A DNA stretch of 64,000 nucleotides from an uncultured Planktomarina sp. (GTDB lineage Bacteria > Pseudomonadota > Alphaproteobacteria > Rhodobacterales > Rhodobacteraceae): positions 22,645 to 86,644 of the forward strand of contig CAJJBD010000029.1 in assembly GCA_905182325.1 (NCBI GenBank). The letters run 5' to 3'. Below, piece after piece: positions 8,167-17,297 of this stretch. A model generated the notes under the pieces. It was not told the DNA's origin. It was given only the letters and a program-made list of their open reading frames with translations, and made no database searches. Within the stretch, counting starts at the first letter, position 1; every line of letters begins with the position of its first letter. Position numbers and translations under genes: made by a program.

Positions 8167-9168
8167 TTAAATAGATTTTAATGCATCCACTAGGCGGCCC
8201 GCCCCAATGCGGATTGGATCAACTGCTGGCAGTCCCATTCGTTCTTCGACCCCCGCTAAATAAGCAACCGCCTCATCAGCTTGCAAGTGCTGGGTGTTTA
8301 CCGAAATACCCACGACCTTACAGGCTGGATTAGCCACACGCGCCAAAGGCAAAGCCATATCGCGCAGTTCCTCAAGCGATGGTTGCTGATATTCTGGTAG
8401 CCCACGCATGTGCGACCGTGTGGGTTCATGACCCAAAATCAACGCGTCCGGTTGCCCTCCATGAACTAAAGCCATTGTCACTCCCGAATAGGACACATGA
8501 AATAGGCTGCCCTGACCTTCAATATGGTCCCAGTGATCGGGATCATTCTCTGGCGTCAAATATTCAACTGATCCAGCCATAAAGTCAGCAACTACAGCGT
8601 CTAAAGGCACGCCACCGCCAGTTATTAATATCCCAGTCTGACCAGTCGCCCTAAACGTGGACTTCATCCCAAGTTTACGCATCTCAGCATCCATTGCCAT
8701 TGCTGTATACATTTTACCAACCGAGCAATCAGTGCCAACAGTCAGACAACGCTTTCCACTACGTTTTTTCCCATTTGCAATTGGGTATTTTACATCTGCA
8801 ACCCGCACATCATGAAGCACGCAGCCATTAGCTAGAGCTTTATCTACTAGGTCATCTTCATCTCTTAAAAGGTTGTGAAGCCCTGAGGCTAGATCATACC
8901 CCATGCCTAATGCAGCTTTTAAAACCGACTTCCACGCGTCAGAGATTATGCCACCTCGATTGGCTACTCCTATAACGAGTGTTTTAGCGCCCGCAGCTTT
9001 TGCTTCTGCTAGTGTCATATCCTGGATGCCGAGGTCTGCCCCACAGCCGTTCATGCGAAATTGAGCAATGGCATTCTCTGGGCGCCAATCCTTAATTCCA
9101 ATCGCCACCTTGGCGGCGAGCTGATCAGGGGCATCACCCAAAAACAGTAGGTAAGGTGTTTTAATCAT
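8167..9168 (-). CDS. dgcN: DUF1611 protein, probable D-glutamate N-acetyltransferase DgcN
   Basis: DUF1611 family (PF07755 type) protein of 333 residues. It has a P-loop-like site, VGTDCSVGKMYTAMAM, near residue 150, followed by ATGQTGILITGGGVPLDAVV and the conserved HVSYSGVTMALVHGGQPDAL region. The family member DgcN acetylates D-glutamate at nitrogen as the first step of D-Glu catabolism in marine Proteobacteria. The ATG used has a GGAGAG ribosome site; an upstream in-frame start would add 20 atypical residues. It is the first gene of the operon, with dgcA 110 bases downstream. The substrate is inferred from family and context. Confidence 0.82.
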   Translation of the reverse strand: MIKTPYLLFLGDAPDQLAAKVAIGIKDWRPENAIAQFRMNGCGADLGIQDMTLAEAKAAGAKTLVIGVANRGGIISDAWKSVLKAALGMGYDLASGLHNLLRDEDDLVDKALANGCVLHDVRVADVKYPIANGKKRSGKRCLTVGTDCSVGKMYTAMAMDAEMRKLGMKSTFRATGQTGILITGGGVPLDAVVADFMAGSVEYLTPENDPDHWDHIEGQGSLFHVSYSGVTMALVHGGQPDALILGHEPTRSHMRGLPEYQQPSLEELRDMALPLARVANPACKVVGISVNTQHLQADEAVAYLAGVEERMGLPAVDPIRIGAGRLVDALKSI

Positions 9169-9261
9169 GGCACTCTCCATCAAGTTCTTTACACAATTTA
9201 ATCTAATTAAGGTAAAATCTAACCACAATTACGCACCGCCTACCATCATAAATGAATTTTT

Positions 9262-9289
9262 ATTTGAATAATTTTCAATATTGTCAAAT
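9262..9289 (-). promoter_or_regulatory. Putative promoter and dyad upstream of dgcN
   Basis: In the very AT-rich 290-base gap between the divergent dgcN and malyl-CoA lyase genes, the minus strand reads ATTTGA then TCAAAT 16 bases later (6-bp inverted arms). The left arm overlaps a perfect TTGACA -35 hexamer; the matching -10 is poor. This could be a promoter with an operator for a dimeric regulator of the D-Glu genes. The rest of the gap holds only A/T runs and several TATAAT-like strings, with no gene visible. Confidence 0.3.
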
Positions 9290-9457
9290 AATCTTCTAAT
9301 TAAATTAAATTAAATATAATTATAATAGTTTAATACCAAAATGAGTCGTAGAATCATCCATATGAAGCTTTCCTAGATACAAATGCACTTGCGGCATAAG
9401 AACCAAAATAATATTCTATTAACACACTACCCGTAATTTAATCAGCCGAGGTCCAAA

Positions 9458-10417
9458 ATGTCCTTTCGCCAACAGCCAGAACCAATATCCCGGCCAAACC
9501 GATGCCAATTGTTTGGCCCTGGGTCTCGCACAAGCCTTTTCTCAAAGATGGCGGTAAGTGCCGCCGACGTCATAAACTTGGACCTTGAGGATAGCGTAGC
9601 GCCCTCAGATAAAGATCAAGCTCGAAAAAATGTAATTGCGGCCACCCATGATGTGGAGTGGGGTAATAAAACGCTTTCCGTGCGTATCAACTCTCTGGAT
9701 ACGCCATATTGGTATCGAGATGTTGTGGATCTCTTGGAACAAGCAAGCAACCGGCTTGATCAAATCATGATCCCAAAGGTTGGGTGCGCTGCAGACATAT
9801 ATGCAGTGGATGCGTTGGTAACTGCTATTGAGGCAGCAAAGAACAGGCCCAAACCAATCTCCCTAGAAGTTATTATTGAAAGTGCTGCAGGCATCTCACA
9901 CGTCGAAGAAATTGCTTCAAGTTCACAACGGCTAGTAGCAATATCCCTTGGTGCGGCAGACTTTGCAGCCAGCATGGGCATGCAAACTACGGGAATAGGC
10001 GGGACTCAGGAGAATTATTATATGTTAAGCGGAGGGCAGAAATACTGGTCTGACCCATGGCACTGGGCACAGGTAGCAATTGTTGCCGCTTGCCGTTCCA
10101 ATGGTCTTTTGCCAGTTGATGGGCCCTTTGGAGATTTCAGTGATGAAGAGGGCTTTAGAGCTCAAGCGCGGCGGTCAGCAACCTTAGGAATGGTTGGCAA
10201 GTGGGCGATACACCCCAAGCAAATCGGCCTTTCTAATGAAATTTTTACCCCATCAAAGGAGGCGGTCGACGAGGCTCGTGAGATTTTAGCCGCTATGGAG
10301 CAGGCCAAGACGAATGGTGAGGGCGCCACAGTTTTCAAGGGGCGTCTTGTTGATATAGCCTCAATTAAGCAAGCTGAGGTAATTGTTCAACAATTTGAAA
10401 TGATCAATAGCGCGTAA
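9458..10417 (+). CDS. mcl1: L-malyl-CoA / beta-methylmalyl-CoA lyase
   Basis: HpcH/HpaI-family CoA-ester lyase that cleaves malyl-CoA to acetyl-CoA and glyoxylate, and beta-methylmalyl-CoA to propionyl-CoA and glyoxylate, as in the ethylmalonyl-CoA pathway and acetate or propionate metabolism of Rhodobacter. The 319-residue product matches the Rhodobacter Mcl1 pattern: RPNRCQLFGPGSRTSLF, VINLDLEDSVAP with acidic metal ligands, IMIPKVG, VIIESAAGI, GTQENYYML, PVDGPFGDFSDEEGF and GKWAIHPKQI. A GAGG ribosome site precedes the ATG. accA follows on the same strand after about 90 bases. Confidence 0.92.
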   Translation: MSFRQQPEPISRPNRCQLFGPGSRTSLFSKMAVSAADVINLDLEDSVAPSDKDQARKNVIAATHDVEWGNKTLSVRINSLDTPYWYRDVVDLLEQASNRLDQIMIPKVGCAADIYAVDALVTAIEAAKNRPKPISLEVIIESAAGISHVEEIASSSQRLVAISLGAADFAASMGMQTTGIGGTQENYYMLSGGQKYWSDPWHWAQVAIVAACRSNGLLPVDGPFGDFSDEEGFRAQARRSATLGMVGKWAIHPKQIGLSNEIFTPSKEAVDEAREILAAMEQAKTNGEGATVFKGRLVDIASIKQAEVIVQQFEMINSA

Positions 10418-10510
10418 AAAGTTATTTAAAGTTAAAGTTTATTTGAGTTATGTTGTATTTTAAGCGTGCTAAGCGCATACAGTTTAAGAAGAGATTTCTT
10501 GAGGCCAATC

Positions 10511-11473
10511 ATGACCAACTATCTTGAGTTTGAGAGAACCCTGGCGGAAATTGAGGGAAAAGCTGAAGAGCTGCGTGCGATGGCACGTGACAATGAAGAA
10601 ATGGATGTCAAAGCGGAAGCCAACGCGCTCGATAAAAAAGCTAGTGAAATTTTGGATGAGCTTTATGCAAAGTTAACACCATGGCGGAAATGTCAGGTAG
10701 CTCGTCACCCTGACCGGCCCCATTGTAAAGATTATATAAAAGCTCTTTTTCAAGAATATACGCCCCTGGCAGGCGACCGTAATTTTGCTGATGACCACGC
10801 TGTAATGGGCGGTCTTGCCCGGCTTGGTGATGTTCCAGTTATGGTTATTGGCCATGAAAAGGGAAACGATACAAAATCTCGAATTGCGCGTAATTTTGGG
10901 ATGGCTAGGCCGGAAGGTTATCGCAAGGCTATTCGCTTAATGGATCTGGCTGACCGCTTTGGTCTTCCAGTGATATCGCTAATAGACACACCTGGTGCCT
11001 ATCCTGGAAAAGGAGCTGAAGAACGCGGGCAGTCTGAAGCCATTGCACGGTCTACTGAAAAATGTTTGCAACTCAAAGTACCACTGATTTCAGTGATTAT
11101 AGGCGAGGGCGGTTCTGGTGGCGCAGTAGCATTTGCAACAGCAAATAAACTAGTCATGCTGGAACACTCAATCTATGCAGTTATCAGTCCTGAGGGTTGC
11201 GCTTCAATATTGTGGAAAGATGCTGAAAAAATGCGCGAAGCTGCTGAAGCTCTTCGATTGACCGCTCAGGATTTAAAAAACTTGGGGATTTGTGATAAAA
11301 TAATTTCAGAACCTAAAGGCGGCGCGCACAGAGATCCGATAGCCACTATGCAATCAGTAGGTAAGGCTTTAGTCAAAATATTAGATGACCTTGCCAAAAA
11401 AAGCCCTAGTGGCCTGATGCATGATCGTCGTCAAAAATTTTTAGATGTTGGAACAAAAGGGTTAGCTGCTTAA
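10511..11473 (+). CDS. accA: Acetyl-CoA carboxylase carboxyltransferase subunit alpha
   Basis: Alpha subunit of the carboxyltransferase of acetyl-CoA carboxylase, which makes malonyl-CoA for fatty acid synthesis with AccB, AccC and AccD. The 320-residue protein begins [17 protein letters not shown], followed by [21 protein letters not shown], the oxyanion-hole region [20 protein letters not shown] and [16 protein letters not shown], then the C-terminal [13 protein letters not shown]. An upstream ATG-like start adds 15 residues that do not match the family; the chosen ATG has a TGAGG ribosome site. AccD is not nearby, as is usual. Confidence 0.97.
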   Translation: MTNYLEFERTLAEIEGKAEELRAMARDNEEMDVKAEANALDKKASEILDELYAKLTPWRKCQVARHPDRPHCKDYIKALFQEYTPLAGDRNFADDHAVMGGLARLGDVPVMVIGHEKGNDTKSRIARNFGMARPEGYRKAIRLMDLADRFGLPVISLIDTPGAYPGKGAEERGQSEAIARSTEKCLQLKVPLISVIIGEGGSGGAVAFATANKLVMLEHSIYAVISPEGCASILWKDAEKMREAAEALRLTAQDLKNLGICDKIISEPKGGAHRDPIATMQSVGKALVKILDDLAKKSPSGLMHDRRQKFLDVGTKGLAA

Positions 11474-11539
11474 AGCCATTTACCACATTTTTTTTTCGCA
11501 CAAAATTTTCATTATTTATCAGAATCTTGGCTATACGTA

Positions 11540-12099
11540 TCAGACATTTTGGTCGTTATTTGAAGTCTGTGCGCGCAAAATATCACCCATGGTTGGAAGT
11601 TCCCTTGGAGAAGGATCCCAAAGTCCTGATCGAAGAATGGATCGGGCGCATTGCCCATAAATCTCAGAAATTGTTATGACGACAACACTCCGAGGATTTT
11701 GACCTTTCTGTTCAAATCTTTTAAGTAATTTGGCTGCTGTAGTAACAATGGTACTCCCATTCACTCTAATTACACTCTCTTGTCCAAAAACCATAAATAA
11801 AAAAGAAACAATACCATCTTCATCAATATTCCGCAATGAATCTATGCGGTTATTACCACGCCAATCAGGCATTACTAGCGTAGTGTCATCCAATTCTACA
11901 ACCACTGGTCCATTGTCACCTCGGGGACTTGCATCATTCCCACTAGCTCCGACTGTACTTAGAATGCAAAGCCTTGCAGCTTTGATCCAAGCTCTGTACT
12001 AGGCTGTCATCTTTGTAGCTACTTTGACCAAACTAGCTTGGCTTGGCTTGGCTCGCCGTAGAGCGCTTCAAGAGTTTCAATGTCTATGCCAGAAATCAT
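11540..12099 (-). pseudogene. Disrupted PPOX-class (pyridoxamine phosphate oxidase-like) flavin protein
   Basis: Remnant of a flavin/F420 split-barrel protein of the PPOX type. Reading from an ATG that overlaps the plsC-like stop codon (ATGA), the frame gives MISGIDIETLEALYGEPSQA and then fails at TAG (12019-12021). Deleting one of three tandem 5-base units at 12036-12050 restores SLVKVATKMTA, which then meets another TAG (11999-12001), followed in the same frame by YRAWIKAARLCILSTVGASG, SPRGD, MPDWRGNNRIDSLRNIDEDG, VIRVNG, PRSVVVITISEIYGQCARSI and a short tail. So there are two independent lesions. An internal GTG could still start a 121-residue fragment lacking the N-terminal strand. No function is expected. 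Confidence 0.85.
12036..12050. repeat. Three tandem copies of GCTTG
   Basis: GCTTGGCTTGGCTTG, followed by an imperfect fourth copy GCTCG. It lies in the 5' part of the PPOX pseudogene; removal of one unit restores the family reading frame, so the third copy looks like a slippage insertion. Confidence 0.85.
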
Positions 12100-12824
12100 T
12101 CTTCAAATCCCACTTCTGCCATTAACTCTTTTGATCGCTTTTCTACAGCAGCTTCCATAATAGACATAAATTCTTCAACCGGTTTATTTTTAGAAATTGG
12201 GTCCATAAACTCAACAATAGCAGTACCTTTTTTTCTCAAAATGCTACGCTTTGGCCAAAATATACCAATATTTATAGCAACGGGGACGCAATCTTGCCCT
12301 AACTGTTTATAAAGAGCTCCTGTACCCCTTTTATATGGTTTTTTTTGTCCGGGAGCTACACGCGTACCTTGTGGGTAAATTACTAGCTGTCCAGGATCTG
12401 CCTTCCCTGCAGCTCCATCCAAAACCATCTTATTTATAGCAGCCGCTCGTTTGCCTCGGTCAACTGGGATACAACCCAACCGATAAGCATACTGTCCCAA
12501 AATTGGTGTAAATAAAAGTTGACGTTTCATGATAAACTTTGGACGAGGCAAACAACTAAAGATTACAATTACATCAAAAAAAGATTGATGTTTGGCTGCA
12601 ACCAATACCTCACCATGTGGAACCTTGCCCCGGACTTCAACTTTCAATCCAATCATCCAGCCAGCGGTCCAAATGACCCACCAACAGTAGCATTTTGCCG
12701 CCAGCAACGCTCCTTTGGGGCTCACGATCATTGGAACTAAAAAAATTACAGCAACCACAAACATAGAAACGTACATTTGAAAATTAAAGAGCAGAGACCT
12801 TATCCACTGCAATGCATTTCTCAT
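12096..12824 (-). CDS. 1-acyl-sn-glycerol-3-phosphate acyltransferase (PlsC family)
   Basis: Membrane acyltransferase of the PlsC family, expected to make phosphatidic acid from lysophosphatidic acid at the inner membrane. The 242-residue protein has an N-terminal hydrophobic segment (about residues 12-60), the H-x4-D catalytic motif KHQSFFD near residue 80, FIMKRQL, GCIPVDRG, and the acceptor motif YPQGTR. A second acyltransferase of a different type (LpxL-like) is at 1.7 kb and PlsY at 46.8 kb. Its stop codon overlaps the start of the PPOX remnant by four bases, indicating an original operon. plsC itself is a fair symbol but paralogues are common. Confidence 0.88.
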   Translation of the reverse strand: MRNALQWIRSLLFNFQMYVSMFVVAVIFLVPMIVSPKGALLAAKCYCWWVIWTAGWMIGLKVEVRGKVPHGEVLVAAKHQSFFDVIVIFSCLPRPKFIMKRQLLFTPILGQYAYRLGCIPVDRGKRAAAINKMVLDGAAGKADPGQLVIYPQGTRVAPGQKKPYKRGTGALYKQLGQDCVPVAINIGIFWPKRSILRKKGTAIVEFMDPISKNKPVEEFMSIMEAAVEKRSKELMAEVGFEE

Positions 12825-12898
12825 TATGGCTCCATTAACTTTGTTTTACCAAGCTCTTACTAAACAATGGGTATCATTTTTTTCTCTGCCCTAAAGGT

Positions 12899-15415
12899 TT
12901 AATCTTGGAATTTATCAAGTAGCCGTTTTAAATATTGGCGTTCTTCGGATGGGCGCTCTAACCCACCTGATCGTTTACGTATTTCATCCATCAGTGCTTG
13001 CGACCTAAGTCGCTGTTCTTCTTCGGGGAGCATCTGCTCACCCGCTCCCAATTGACCACTTGCGCCTAAATCACGACCCAACGGATCTAAATTAAAATTA
13101 TTTTGTGATCCTTCACCTGTTCTTTGATCGTTTGGCGTCACGCCCTGTCCTTGCATTGGTTCCGTAGTCTGTGCATCTCTTAGTTTTTGCATTCCGTCGC
13201 GCAAAGCATCAATGACTTTTGATTGATTATTTATGGCATTGGGTAGATTTCCACGTTCTAGATTTTGAACGGCCTGATCCATTATACGGCGAGCTTTATC
13301 GAGGGCGCGGCGGGCAGGCAAATCAGTCACTGCGCCATTTCCTAGTAGATTGCCACGTTGTCGTTCCAGCTCTTTTTGTAAATTTCTTTGCTGTTCTGCT
13401 AAAGATTGATTATTTTTTTTCTCCAACTCACTCAAGTTATCATTGTCGCTGAAAGGCTTATCATTTCTTTGATCATCTTGACTGGATTTATTCCGTTTTC
13501 TGTCTTGGAAATCTCTAAATGTTTGGTCAGACAACTGTTGTTGTTGTCGCAAAGTTTCAGTTAAATCCTTCATGGATTGCTGACTGCCGTTTCTATTCTC
13601 TTCGCCATTTTGTCCTGGTTGCGATGGCACTGATTGTAAATTTTGCATTAACCGATTTATCTCTTCAAGCAACTCTTGAGCCTCGGCCATTCGTCCATCT
13701 TCCATAAACTCGCGCAACTTGTCCATCATCTTTTGTAGTTCGCCCTGAGTTACGGCTTTTCCCGTCTGCCGACTACCATCGCTTACCTCACCCCGAGCCA
13801 GATTACGTTCAGAAAACTCTGATATATAGTCATTCTGGGCATCCCTTAACTCATCTATGAGTCGAGAAATCTCGTCTGAATTTGCTCCATTTTTAATCGC
13901 TTCTTCCAACTTCTCTTGGGCCCTTGCCAATTTTTTTATGGCTTGGTCTAGGTCACCATCCTCCACCTCAATAGATAACTCCCAGAGTAGCTCTGCAATG
14001 GTTTCAATATTTTTATCAGTTACATGGTTGATATCAGTCGCCTCTAACTGTGTTATTATTTTCTTCAAGCTGGCAGCATCTTCTAAATCACGAAAAATCT
14101 CTACTGGTTTAGTTGAAATGGCGCGCAGTATTTGAGTGACACGCCTGATATTTTTTTTAGACCACAAAATATCACGTCGTTGTTCAATTAACGCATTTGC
14201 AAGAGGATCAAAGAACTGTCGGGCAGGTAAAATAATCTCATGTAATGCGGACTTGCCTGTTTGACGGCGAATGTCAGACACTTGAAAAACCATGAAAACT
14301 GGGAGGTGTGCCCAAACATGTTTTGATAAGTTTTCCACTAAACTTTCAGAAAAGTTTGAACGATCCCCCGAGATTGTGAGCGGTAAAGGCAGCTCAATGT
14401 CCAGTTGAATGTCAGGTTCAGTTTCCAACCCATGACGCCGATCCACTTTAGCCAAATTAAGGCTCACTGTGGCCATGCCAGCCGTTACTCCAAAATCATC
14501 ACTTGCGTTGAAGCTCTGAGTAAACTGACCCAAGCCATCAACATTGACATCATTCAGGATATCAACCTTTGGCTGCTGATCTTTAATGACATCAAATGTC
14601 CAAGTTATATCAACCGGTCCCCGAAGATTTACTTGCCCAGACTGTCCAATTGTAAGCCGTTGGTCTTCATCCAAAGCTTGATTTAGCTTCTCAGCCCCTG
14701 ACGAAATAGTTTCATTAACAATAAAAGTACCAGGTTCACCATAAAACCTAAAAATGAGAATACTATCCTGTGGAACACTTAATGATTTACCAATAACATC
14801 ATTAAGATAGACCATTGGCCGCCCAGTATAAGACGGTGGCTGTAGCCAGCCCTCCCAAATAAGACCGGGAATAGTAGTTGTTATTTGGCTTTGTTCCGAA
14901 TTCCTTAGTGTATAAAAATTTCCAAAAATGATTCCTAATAGTAAAATTAAAAATGATATGTGACGTAACGCAAATGGATCTTGGGAGGCTAATTTAAAAT
15001 CAAGGCTTGGGCTCTTCGCTTCTTTGGCTTTTGCGAGCATATTCGAAAGGTGTTCATTCCAAAGTTCCTTCGATCCAACATCATCCTTGCCCGTAGCTTG
15101 TAAATCTTGAAGTGTTGCGAGCGGACGGCTTGGCAAACTTTGGTCTAAACGCGCAAAGGCTTGGGCCAATGTCGGATATGAAAACCAAATCCGAACATAC
15201 CAGAGGCTCCCAAGTAGAGCCACAAATCCACAGCAAGTTGCTACAACAATAAATTCAGTTGGCCATAAGTCTATATGCCCAAGAAAGGAAATTCCTAAGC
15301 TCAGAAATACTATTGAAAGCAGCGGCCAAAATGCCTGCATGATCCGTTCAGACCAAAGCCCTATATATGTCAGCCAAACTACAAGCTTTATATTAGGAGT
15401 TATCTGATCGGTCAT
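12899..15415 (-). CDS. TIGR02302 (DUF4175) membrane protein
   Basis: Large alphaproteobacterial membrane protein of the TIGR02302/DUF4175 family, 838 residues, function unknown. It has two hydrophobic helices near the N-terminus (about residues 27-45 and 53-73), a third near residues 150-168, an IPGLIWEGWLQPPSYTGRP segment typical of the family, an extracytoplasmic beta-rich middle, and a long glutamine-, asparagine- and arginine-rich coiled-coil C-terminal half (about 480-838) with runs of QQQ and NLER. It follows lysA by 24 bases. The domain order suggests an envelope-spanning scaffold; that is inference. Confidence 0.88.
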   Translation of the reverse strand: MTDQITPNIKLVVWLTYIGLWSERIMQAFWPLLSIVFLSLGISFLGHIDLWPTEFIVVATCCGFVALLGSLWYVRIWFSYPTLAQAFARLDQSLPSRPLATLQDLQATGKDDVGSKELWNEHLSNMLAKAKEAKSPSLDFKLASQDPFALRHISFLILLLGIIFGNFYTLRNSEQSQITTTIPGLIWEGWLQPPSYTGRPMVYLNDVIGKSLSVPQDSILIFRFYGEPGTFIVNETISSGAEKLNQALDEDQRLTIGQSGQVNLRGPVDITWTFDVIKDQQPKVDILNDVNVDGLGQFTQSFNASDDFGVTAGMATVSLNLAKVDRRHGLETEPDIQLDIELPLPLTISGDRSNFSESLVENLSKHVWAHLPVFMVFQVSDIRRQTGKSALHEIILPARQFFDPLANALIEQRRDILWSKKNIRRVTQILRAISTKPVEIFRDLEDAASLKKIITQLEATDINHVTDKNIETIAELLWELSIEVEDGDLDQAIKKLARAQEKLEEAIKNGANSDEISRLIDELRDAQNDYISEFSERNLARGEVSDGSRQTGKAVTQGELQKMMDKLREFMEDGRMAEAQELLEEINRLMQNLQSVPSQPGQNGEENRNGSQQSMKDLTETLRQQQQLSDQTFRDFQDRKRNKSSQDDQRNDKPFSDNDNLSELEKKNNQSLAEQQRNLQKELERQRGNLLGNGAVTDLPARRALDKARRIMDQAVQNLERGNLPNAINNQSKVIDALRDGMQKLRDAQTTEPMQGQGVTPNDQRTGEGSQNNFNLDPLGRDLGASGQLGAGEQMLPEEEQRLRSQALMDEIRKRSGGLERPSEERQYLKRLLDKFQD

Positions 15416-15439
15416 TCAAGTCTTTTGGGGGTTGGTGAG

Positions 15440-16705
15440 TTAATACCATTTTGGAAGGACGTCTCGGTTAATCATATCGTCTAAGCTTGGCCTTTCACGA
15501 ATAACCGCAAATTGGCTACCACTTACCATGACTTCAGGAATGAGTGGACGCGAATTATATTCACTTGCCATAACTGCTCCATATGCTCCCGCACTATGAA
15601 AAGCCACGAGGTCGCCCGCTAGCATACTCGGTAACGATCGGCCCTTTGCAAATGTATCTCCACTTTCACAAACAGGCCCAACAACATCATAGTTTTCGTA
15701 TTCTGCGTCACATATTGGCTGCTGTACGGGTGTAATTTCATGGTGAGCACCATACAGTGCAGGTCGTATCAAATCATTCATAGCTCCGTCTATAATAAGA
15801 AATTTACGATCCTCTCCTGACTTAACATAAATGATTTCACTGACCAAAATACCAGCGTTTCCAACTATGAAACGGCCAGGTTCAATTTCAATTTGACAAC
15901 CCAGATGACCAACCTTCTCACGAACTAATGCAGCATAATCTTCAGGTGTTGGTGGGTTGTCGTTTATACTTTTATAAGCAATTCCAAGCCCACCACCCAA
16001 GTCAAGGCGACTTATTTCATGTCCGTCCGCACGCAAAATCTCAGTCAACTCGGCAACCATTTCATAGGCCAGCCCATAAGGCTCCAGCTCAGTCAGCTGG
16101 GATCCTATATGCACGTCTATCCCAACAACTTTTAATCCCGGCAATTTAGCAGCCATTGCAAAGACCTCACGCGCTCTTAAAATTGGTATTCCAAATTTGT
16201 CCTCTTTTTTACCAGTAGAAATCTTGGAGTGCGTCTTTGCATCTACATTCGGATTAATTCGAATTGTGATTGGCGCAACCTGTCCTATCTCAGTAGCGAC
16301 TTCGGATAGTGCCTGCATTTCAGGTTCACTTTCGACATTAAATTGCCGAATTCCGCCACCTAGTGCAATTACCATTTCAGCCCGGGTCTTTCCCACACCA
16401 GAGAAAACAATTAGTTCACCAGGCACTCCAGCACTACGGGCTCTGGCGTATTCCCCACCAGAGACTACGTCCATGCCGGCACCTGCATCAGCTAGAAGTT
16501 TCAATATTGCTTGGTTAGAGGCAGCCTTCATTGCATAGAAAACTTGATGGTCCATGCTCTCTAATGCGGAATCAAAAAGTTGAAAATGGTGAAGCAATGC
16601 AGCGGACGAATAAAGGTAAAACGGTGTACCAACCTCAGCTGCAATTTTTGAAATTGGAACATCTTCAGCACACATGGTGCCATCGCGATAAGTAAAGTAA
16701 TCCAT
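15440..16705 (-). CDS. lysA: Diaminopimelate decarboxylase
   Basis: PLP-dependent fold III decarboxylase converting meso-diaminopimelate to L-lysine. The 421-residue protein has the PLP lysine in FYAMKAASNQAILK (near residue 60), GMDVVSGGE, FGIPILRA, DVHIGSQ, LDLGGGLGIAY, EPGRFIVGNAG and the second-subunit cysteine motif GPVCESGDTFAKGR, then AGAYGAVMASEYNSRP. It lies in the arrangement argH, lptM, DUF2834, lysA, TIGR02302; the argH-lptM-lysA order is typical for alphaproteobacteria. A gap of about 160 bases before it may hold a promoter. Confidence 0.97.
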   Translation of the reverse strand: MDYFTYRDGTMCAEDVPISKIAAEVGTPFYLYSSAALLHHFQLFDSALESMDHQVFYAMKAASNQAILKLLADAGAGMDVVSGGEYARARSAGVPGELIVFSGVGKTRAEMVIALGGGIRQFNVESEPEMQALSEVATEIGQVAPITIRINPNVDAKTHSKISTGKKEDKFGIPILRAREVFAMAAKLPGLKVVGIDVHIGSQLTELEPYGLAYEMVAELTEILRADGHEISRLDLGGGLGIAYKSINDNPPTPEDYAALVREKVGHLGCQIEIEPGRFIVGNAGILVSEIIYVKSGEDRKFLIIDGAMNDLIRPALYGAHHEITPVQQPICDAEYENYDVVGPVCESGDTFAKGRSLPSMLAGDLVAFHSAGAYGAVMASEYNSRPLIPEVMVSGSQFAVIRERPSLDDMINRDVLPKWY

Positions 16706-16862
16706 TGCCCGTACCTTTGAGTATACTAAAATTTATATCATGCTAAGAAAATCACACAACGCCTTTACCTTGAAATTTTCCATACAGTGACAAAGAGCAT
16801 CAGTTTATTCATTTGATCGTAAAAATACTTAGAAACGTTCAACTCATCCAAAATATAAAAAT

Positions 16863-17174
16863 CTAATTTTTACCTATTTGACTGCGCAAAAATAGGTAGA
16901 GCGGTAAACCACAGCTTAGACCTATACCAAAAGTTGCTAAAATAGCTATTGAATGCCAGTATTGGCGACTTTTATACACCTCAAAGATAATCCAAACGCT
17001 CAGCACCGTCGCTGCTATTGTGAGATCCCAAACTAAACCAATGCTGGCAGTATTCATAGTCCACGCATCTACCATCACCGCCAAATTCAACCCCTCAGCA
17101 CGGAACCATTGGATAAAGTACCACATTGGGTGCACGGCGCCCCATAATGCCAGAGCCAAGTAAATAATTCGCAT
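16863..17174 (-). CDS. DUF2834 integral membrane protein
   Basis: A 103-residue membrane protein of family DUF2834, function unknown. Three hydrophobic helices are visible (about residues 3-20, 45-65 and 75-95), with WGAVHPMWYFIQWF after the first and WTMNTASIGLVWDLTIAA between. A GAGGAA ribosome site lies 8 bases before the ATG. It starts 12 bases after the small lipoprotein gene and is followed by lysA, so it interrupts the otherwise usual lptM-lysA junction. I know no partner or substrate. Confidence 0.8.
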   Translation of the reverse strand: MRIIYLALALWGAVHPMWYFIQWFRAEGLNLAVMVDAWTMNTASIGLVWDLTIAATVLSVWIIFEVYKSRQYWHSIAILATFGIGLSCGLPLYLFLRSQIGKN

Positions 17175-17186
17175 CGCTGTAATTCC

Positions 17187-17297
17187 TCAATCGTATTCCA
17201 CCCCAGAAGTATATTTCTCAACAGAAGGTCTTTCAGGCGGGCCGTCAGCACCACAGGCGACAAGAACAAAAACCATTAAACAGACGAAGCATTTCAT
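17187..17297 (-). CDS. lptM: LptM-type small lipoprotein
   Basis: A 36-residue lipoprotein: [15 protein letters not shown] forms a short signal peptide with lipobox LVAC (Cys15 lipidated), followed by [10 protein letters not shown]. The C-G-x-x-G-P-P pattern after the lipobox fits the LptM/YifL family, whose E. coli member helps disulfide maturation of the LPS translocon LptD. Its ATG overlaps the argH stop codon (ATGA), indicating translational coupling, and the argH-lptM-lysA neighbourhood is the usual alphaproteobacterial one. Too short for most gene callers. The family role is inferred from sequence pattern and position. Confidence 0.82.
   Translation of the reverse strand: MKCFVCLMVFVLVACGADGPPERPSVEKYTSGVEYD

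Noticed and set aside
12036..12050. GCTTG repeat as a phase-variation tract
   Set aside because: Only three units, and an additional in-frame stop codon downstream keeps the gene off in either state.
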